Part shown: piece after piece, positions 61,409 to 64,000 of the stretch | Position numbering within the stretch: the first letter of the stretch is position 1 | Layout of the letters: each line of letters starts with the position of its first letter | Source: Lentisphaerae bacterium ADurb.Bin082 | Lineage (GTDB): Bacteria; Verrucomicrobiota; Lentisphaeria; Oligosphaerales; Oligosphaeraceae | Assembly (NCBI GenBank): GCA_002070945.1 | Contig: MWEG01000083.1 | Location: forward strand, 1 to 64,000 | DNA: 64,000 nucleotides | Reading direction: 5' to 3' | Translations under genes and position numbers: made by a program | The notes under the pieces: generated by a model | Databases searched by the model: none | Told to the model about the DNA's origin: nothing | Seen by the model: only the letters and a program-made list of their open reading frames with translations

Positions 61409-62437
61409 ATGTGTGTATGGGTAGCATATACTGGCAAATGCGAGTCAGCCCCTATTCTATGGGAATGTGCCAAACGAATTGAAGGACTCTGGAGTGGATA
61501 CTATACGGGCATTGTAACCAATGACGGCGAAAAATTGCAGCTAGCCAAAGTGGCTGGACACAGCCGCTTTTGGGAGGAGAAGTATTCCCTGAAAGAGATG
61601 CGTGGGACTACCGGACTGTGGCATAGCCGGACAAACAGCGGCGGCGATCATCGAAAAGCCCACCCGTTCCTCGGAAACAATGGCCAGCTCGCTCTCATCA
61701 GCCAAGGCAGCGCAGGGATATTCGCTGATCGTGGCCCAATCCACAACCAACTGATGAATCGTCACTTGCGTGAAGGAATGGCTTTTGCCAGCGCCTCCGA
61801 ACCATTAGGCAACATAGCCTGCACCCTCGAAAATGGCAAACAAGTACACTGCTCGGACTTTGTCACACAACTCATTGAAAAAGAATTTCTGCGCACCGGG
61901 GATCATATTGGCGCCCTGCGTTACGCCCTGACCGAATATCAGGAAGAAGCATCAAGCATCGTAACTTTCCTCGACCAGCCTGGAAGACTCTATTTTGTGA
62001 CAACCAATCAGCGCATCGTGGCAGCAAAATATGCCGATGGCATCGCACTCTCAATCACTGCACTATCATTCGGAAAAAATCCTCCGAAGATCACAGAGCT
62101 TCCGGTCAATTCAGTCGGTTACATTGACGCCAATACCCTGCATGTTGAAAAGCTGTCGCCCCAGTATGACGACATCAACGAAACGATGCCAGACGGTTGC
62201 CTCAATGCCATGCGGGAATACCTTCGCCAAAATGGCCCGTCCCTTCTGGGTCATATCTGCGATCGAGCAATCAAACCATTGCACACTGGGCAAGGCATGC
62301 AATGCCGTGCCATTTCAGCTTACAGAGCACTCGAAACCCTATATTTCAACGGAGAAATTGAGCTAGTCCATCAAGAAAACCAAAACCCGACAAATCGAGT
62401 GACCGGCATAATGTATCTGATCAAACTGCTGGATTGA
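61409..62437 (+). CDS. Class-II glutaminase-domain protein without SIS domain
   Basis: A 342-residue protein. It starts MCVWVAYTGK, so Cys2 is the Ntn nucleophile as in GlmS. Further matches to the GlmS glutaminase are HSRTNSGGD, KAHPFLGNNGQLALISQGSA, HCSDFVTQLIEKEF and GRLYFVTTNQRIVAAKYADG. The oxyanion Asn (HNG in GlmS) is SQG here. After residue about 215 there is no sugar-isomerase domain but an unknown C-terminus with a winged-helix-like end (CRAISAYRALETLYFNGEIE). Activity is uncertain: amidohydrolase, amidotransferase with another partner, or regulator. AAGGAGA precedes the ATG. Confidence 0.75.
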   Translation: MCVWVAYTGKCESAPILWECAKRIEGLWSGYYTGIVTNDGEKLQLAKVAGHSRFWEEKYSLKEMRGTTGLWHSRTNSGGDHRKAHPFLGNNGQLALISQGSAGIFADRGPIHNQLMNRHLREGMAFASASEPLGNIACTLENGKQVHCSDFVTQLIEKEFLRTGDHIGALRYALTEYQEEASSIVTFLDQPGRLYFVTTNQRIVAAKYADGIALSITALSFGKNPPKITELPVNSVGYIDANTLHVEKLSPQYDDINETMPDGCLNAMREYLRQNGPSLLGHICDRAIKPLHTGQGMQCRAISAYRALETLYFNGEIELVHQENQNPTNRVTGIMYLIKLLD

Positions 62438-62760
62438 CTGGAATGAACCTAGGGTGGACTAGCCGTCCACAACCTGTTTTGGGGACAACGTGCAAAATCT
62501 TGTGATGAATACTCGTATGCCTTTGTGTTGTCCTTTAGCCATAGCGGCGTTCATGTCTTGCCCTTTCAGAACTCAAAAGTAGCGCCCCGCAAGAACACTA
62601 CCAGACGCCTGACAAACCCGACCACTTTGCCAAATCTCCCTTCCTGTCACAAAACTTCGAACATTGCCGAAAAGCTTGTTGTGTCTTTTTAGCCTCAAAA
62701 AGAGCCGAAAGTGAGTAAGTCGGGCTAAAAAACCCCAAAATAAGTTCTCACTCAGCTCGA
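62438..62760. other. Gap with repeat copy 2
   Basis: This 323-base stretch holds the second copy of the dispersed 26-bp repeat at its left end. The remainder shows short GC/AT alternations and an imperfect hairpin near 62710-62755 (GTGAG with CTCAC) that could end transcription of the zinc-ribbon gene. A minus-strand frame through it (62573-62785) overlaps that gene and is not accepted. Confidence 0.35.
62450..62475. repeat. Dispersed 26-bp repeat, copy 2 (inverted)
   Basis: This is the reverse complement of the block at 358-383, with 24 of 26 positions identical. It lies 13 bases after the glutaminase-domain gene and folds into GTGGAC/GTCCAC with a 5-base loop. Confidence 0.55.
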
Positions 62761-62949
62761 TCACCTTTTCATTTTGGTGCCGCATTTATCGCAAATCGGC
62801 GGTTCTGCTTCCCCAAGCAGTCGAGACAATAGGCTCGGGCCACTGTGCATGATCAATAGACTCCGGGGCGCCTCTGTGATTGTCTTATGCCCGCATTTCG
62901 GACACTTCCACTTGATGTACTGGGGTGGCGGCTGAATAAAATCACTCAT
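62761..62949 (-). CDS. Small zinc-ribbon protein
   Basis: A 62-residue protein with two CxxC knuckles: KWKCPKCGHKTI near residue 17 and ICDKCGTKMKR at the C-terminus, which together can bind one zinc. The middle (RSLLIMHSGPSLLSRLLGEA) is helical. Such proteins bind nucleic acid or partner proteins; no role is proposed. GGAGG lies 7 bases before the ATG at 62949. A 21-bp inverted repeat begins 34 bases upstream of the start. Confidence 0.7.
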   Translation of the reverse strand: MSDFIQPPPQYIKWKCPKCGHKTITEAPRSLLIMHSGPSLLSRLLGEAEPPICDKCGTKMKR

Positions 62950-62983
62950 GGTATTTCCTCCAGACAACTTGGGGTTTTGGTAC

Positions 62984-63105
62984 GTAAGCGTCCATTCAGG
63001 ACATCTGGCCGACGTCGAATCTTACATTAAAATAATTCAAATGCGGGAAAAAAACTACCCGCTCAGGATTCCAGACCCCGTGAAATGTCCTGAATGGACG
63101 CTTAC
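62984..63105. mobile_element. Possible MITE-like element with 21-bp inverted repeats
   Basis: Bases 62984-63004 and 63085-63105 are perfect 21-bp inverted repeats, 80 bases apart. The space between them has no gene. Perfect long ends around a short non-coding core fit a miniature inverted-repeat element or the remnant of an insertion sequence. No target duplication was identified by eye. Confidence 0.45.
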
Positions 63106-63186
63106 TTTGCGGACGTCTTTTTCCATTCATTTCGTGGCATTGTGCTTTTGCGGCAGTCCGTTAAGCTATCCTGAAGCGGGATTTTT

Positions 63187-63528
63187 TCAATGCCGGAACA
63201 GTCGTTTTCCGAAATACACGGTGGCAGCTCCCAGGAGGAAACCCGTCGAAGCGACTATGAACTTCTCGTCTTCCAAGAGTTCTTCGATTTTTTCGCCGAT
63301 GTCGTCGAGAATGTCCGAACCGGTTTCGGTGCCAGTACTCGTGTCGCCGTCATCTTCTTCCGTTTCTGCGGCTTCCTCCTGTAATTTTTCATTGGCAGCG
63401 GCCTTTGCTTCTGCGTCAGCCAGGCGCTGTAGCTCCTCATCTAACGTTTTTTCCAGCTGTTGGCGCAGAGGGGAATCCTCTTCCAGGCTTTCGATGAGGT
63501 TTTTCAGTTCGTTGATTTTGTTTTCCAT
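63187..63528 (-). CDS. Small coiled-coil protein with C-terminal membrane helix
   Basis: A 113-residue protein. Residues 1-65 are heptad-like and acidic (INELKNLIESLEEDSPLRQQ, then LEKTLDEELQRLADAEAKAA), 66-85 are Asp/Glu/Thr-rich, and the C-terminus (KFIVASTGFLLGAATVYFGK) is a single membrane helix with a basic end. This is a tail-anchored layout. Family not recognised. AAGGAG lies 8 bases before the ATG at 63528. Its neighbours are the inverted-repeat element downstream and an unassigned stretch upstream. Confidence 0.7.
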   Translation of the reverse strand: MENKINELKNLIESLEEDSPLRQQLEKTLDEELQRLADAEAKAAANEKLQEEAAETEEDDGDTSTGTETGSDILDDIGEKIEELLEDEKFIVASTGFLLGAATVYFGKRLFRH

Positions 63529-64000
63529 GGTGCTTGCTCCTTCTTTGCTCAATGTTTGGTTGGCTGCCTTTTGCATTCAACGCAGTGCTTGGGCTTTTGC
63601 AGAGGCTCTGCGTTAAAAGGAAATGGGCATCTTGAGTTTATTTACTCTATATCCGAGCCTATGACAAAATACGTCAGGGTGGTTTTAATTCGGAGAAAAA
63701 ATGCAACCGGTCGGTAATGGGTCAGTACACATCCCGGCGCTCCGCTGGGACAATTTGCAGGAAACCCGCGTCTAGCAGCACACCTGCCCAACCAGAGTTT
63801 TTCGGGCGGCAAGACAACTGGCGCTGTTCCAGGTCATTTGACGCCTGACAAGGAAAAGTTCGTGCCCCAATCACCCCGGGTTGAATAAAGCCAAAAGCGC
63901 AATACGTTGCATGAAGGAGCTGCGGAAGAGCGTCCCACATGCCTTTCAACTTTCCTTCACACAGTCACTCAACCCTCTTCCGTGATTAAACAGATGGCCA
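63529..64000. other. End of window, nothing certain
   Basis: This 472-base stretch has an AT-rich part near 63610-63710 that could hold the promoter of the coiled-coil gene. A 75-codon minus-strand frame (63722-63949) has no family match and a weak start, so it is not called as a gene. Confidence 0.3.

Noticed and set aside
62573-62785. 70-codon minus-strand frame overlapping the zinc-ribbon gene
   Set aside because: Overlaps a better-supported gene and has no ribosome site or family.
63722-63949. 75-codon minus-strand frame near the window end
   Set aside because: Weak start and no recognisable motif; possible debris of a mobile element but not supportable.

Overview
The window looks like a chromosome segment of a Gram-negative, polysaccharide-degrading bacterium of the PVC group, most likely Lentisphaerota. 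This is an inference. It rests on secreted pseudopilins with an [20 protein letters not shown] leader and a C-terminal H-X9-DG motif, a PEP-CTERM-like exported protein, Gfo/Idh/MocA oxidoreductases, a URO-D-family protein, a sialidase, sugar-phosphate isomerase-like proteins and several sugar-ester hydrolases. Outer-membrane functions (LptF/G, O-antigen ligase-like, PilT) support a diderm envelope. Most genes are GC-rich, with C or G in third codon positions. The stretch from about 42.1 to 46.5 kb is visibly poorer in GC. No rRNA, tRNA, CRISPR array or intact transposase gene was seen.

Layout. 0-6 kb: the end of a pseudopilin, a URO-D-like gene, a decayed pseudopilin, queG, dnaA and an SGNH hydrolase, all on +. 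6-9.8 kb, minus strand: a Na/Pi cotransporter, a possible small gene backed by a terminator, and an oxidoreductase. 10-14 kb: two nearly identical pseudopilins, each with its own consensus sigma-70 promoter, then a peptidase remnant and an M19 dipeptidase-like gene. 14-19.2 kb: a PEP-CTERM-like gene diverging from a 1354-residue protein built on about twenty aromatic-proline repeats. 19.3-24.6 kb, a minus-strand run: gcvH-like, membrane protein, pyrF, aspartokinase, pseudouridine synthase, pheS. 25-28.3 kb, plus strand: GYF-RDD protein, LptF/G permease, SUMF1-domain protein. 28.3-37.6 kb, minus strand: tandem PilT-PilT ATPase, esterase, XPB helicase, Bax1-like nuclease, O-antigen ligase-like protein. 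37.9-41.3 kb: sugar genes (oxidoreductase, esterase, xylose isomerase-like). 41.6-46.4 kb: a HARE-type helix-turn-helix gene and a low-GC minus-strand cluster (lipoprotein with an internal amber codon, frameshifted two-TM protein, glycosidase-like protein, LamG protein). 46.8-61.3 kb, a long plus-strand run: site-2 protease, binding protein, TrkH, TrkA, YhhQ, sialidase, isomerase-like protein, YgiQ, VWA protein, ThrH, double esterase. 61.4-64 kb: a stand-alone class-II glutaminase-domain protein, small proteins and mobile-element-like inverted repeats.

How the genes fit together. QueG and YhhQ point to queuosine synthesis or salvage. The aspartokinase and ThrH fit the aspartate-family amino acid pathway. 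TrkH and TrkA form a potassium uptake system, here translationally coupled to a solute-binding protein. The oxidoreductases, esterases, xylose isomerase-like enzyme, sialidase and glycosidase fit growth on host or plant glycans. The most unusual items are the aromatic-proline repeat protein, the PilT-PilT fusion, the GcvH-like protein without its lipoyl lysine, the glutaminase domain with a novel C-terminus, the binding protein-TrkH coupling, and the low-GC cluster with two interrupted small genes.
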